DNA from: Diprion similis | Lineage: Eukaryota; Arthropoda; Insecta; Hymenoptera; Diprionidae | Assembly: GCF_021155765.1 (NCBI RefSeq) | Contig: NC_060114.1 | Span: 2,976,001 to 3,040,000, forward strand | Length of the DNA: 64,000 nucleotides | Direction: 5' to 3' | In this document: positions 63,336 through 64,000 of the stretch, piece after piece | Layout: each line of letters opens with the position of its first letter | How positions within the stretch are numbered: position 1 is the stretch's first letter | Made by a program: the position numbers and the translations under genes | Notes under the pieces: generated by a model | What the model saw: only the letters and a program-made list of their open reading frames with translations | Database searches by the model: none | Told to the model about the DNA's origin: nothing

Positions 63336-64000
63336 TGGGCACGTGTGTATGTGTTTGGGGGGGAGGGGGGGTCAAAAACGGCATACTTTTAGGAATTTTT
63401 TCAAAAATATGGTCAATACAAATTTATTTATTAATAGAGCATGTAACAAAGTGACATTCTAAGTATATTCTCTGAAATTTTCATTTTAAAATACGAAGAA
63501 ATGAGCTGGTGACAGCAAGTCTTAGTGGGCGCCTCAGAAAAAAGATGCTTTGTGGTGGACTCGAGAACTCGTTACTGGATCATCTGAAATGAAAGAATGA
63601 AAATTTTTTTTATCAGTTGATAAGTTTTTCAAGGTCACGCTGTCGAGGTTTTATTATTTTTTTTTTCATCTTGGATTTTTAGTAGCGCTTAGAAGTCAAA
63701 ATACCGATTTTTGACTAAAAAGTCAACAATTCAGCTGTTATGAAAATTATTTAAAATTAAAAAAAAAAGCTCGACAGCGTTACTTCGCTGGTAATGTGTA
63801 GAAAGAGTGTGCAAAGTTTAAAAAAATCGGTGCAGTAGATTTCGAGTGGCAGTGTCCACCGACTCTGAAAACGCAAGTTGCGGAAAAATCTAGTCAAGGA
63901 TTCACACAAAAATTGAAAAATTAAATATCAATAAACAAGTGTTTCTTTTTATCTACACAGAATCGTCAATACCAGGTCCATACAATAGAGAGCTTTCACC
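63336..64000. repeat. G-run repeat family, second copy, truncated by window
   Basis: It starts with gggggggaggggggg (63357-63371) and follows the same order as the 61.03-kb copy: tatttattaatag, then gagctggtgacagc, gaaaaaagatgc, and near 63800 gagtgtgcaaagttt with tcggtgca. That order matches the inside of the 32.66-33.30 kb foldback. The right end is outside the window. Confidence 0.45.

Larger units (their letters stand above)
59196..64000 (+). other. Scramblase intron 3 (runs off the window)
   Basis: At least 4.8 kb without the next scramblase exon. It is occupied by a foldback (59702-60671), LINE pieces (61.9-63.3 kb) and G-run repeats (61.03 and 63.36 kb). The 59196-59701 and 60672-61029 parts hold nothing recognisable. 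Confidence 0.6.

Overview
The window looks like a eukaryotic, probably insect, nuclear genomic segment. It is AT-rich, has GT-AG introns, and is packed with decayed retrotransposons and long-inverted-repeat (foldback) DNA elements. A hymenopteran, perhaps sawfly-like, origin is my tentative guess from the style of the LINE endonuclease and ORF1 fragments. No tool was run, so the taxon is not proven.

Host genes, left to right. (1) 9.02-9.62 kb, minus: two exons of an XK-related (XKR) membrane protein. (2) 12.66-17.02 kb, minus: a complete three-exon gene for the mitochondrial RsfS-family ribosome-silencing factor MALSU1; all three joins keep frame. (3) 18.01-20.87 kb, plus: an intronless 952-codon ORF, divergent from MALSU1, that I cannot identify. 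(4) 26.36-26.90 kb, minus: an intact intronless Rap2 small GTPase with a CpG-rich 5' region. (5) 56.13-59.20 kb, plus: the first three coding exons of a phospholipid scramblase; the rest lies beyond the window. Weaker host candidates are a TATA-box plus signal-peptide-like first exon near 29.5 kb, an orphan exon-like ORF at 11.55-11.82 kb and a small basic ORF at 56.87 kb.

Mobile DNA fills much of the rest. At least five LINE copies are present: 1.79-3.80, 4.18-7.63, 7.69-8.44, 40.5-44.1 (minus) and 61.9-63.3 kb. Around twenty foldback or terminal-inverted-repeat elements are visible, including a TTAA-bounded family, a 1.2-kb hAT-type element with a perfect 8-bp target duplication, a pogo-like and a TA-flanked mariner-like MITE, and one 1.2-kb palindrome with arms of about 500 bp. 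tRNA-derived SINE heads are visible at three places. A complete-looking OTU cysteine-protease ORF sits inside the 40.5-44.1 kb LINE, and a two-exon THAP-domain gene remnant lies at 48.7-49.1 kb.

Regional layout: 1-8.4 kb LINE/MITE graveyard; 9-21 kb gene cluster with a compact divergent promoter; 21-26 kb repeat-poor AT-rich stretch with simple repeats downstream of Rap2; 26-29.5 kb Rap2 promoter and CpG-rich flank; 29.5-54 kb dense nested mobile elements; 56-64 kb scramblase gene whose introns are invaded by repeats.
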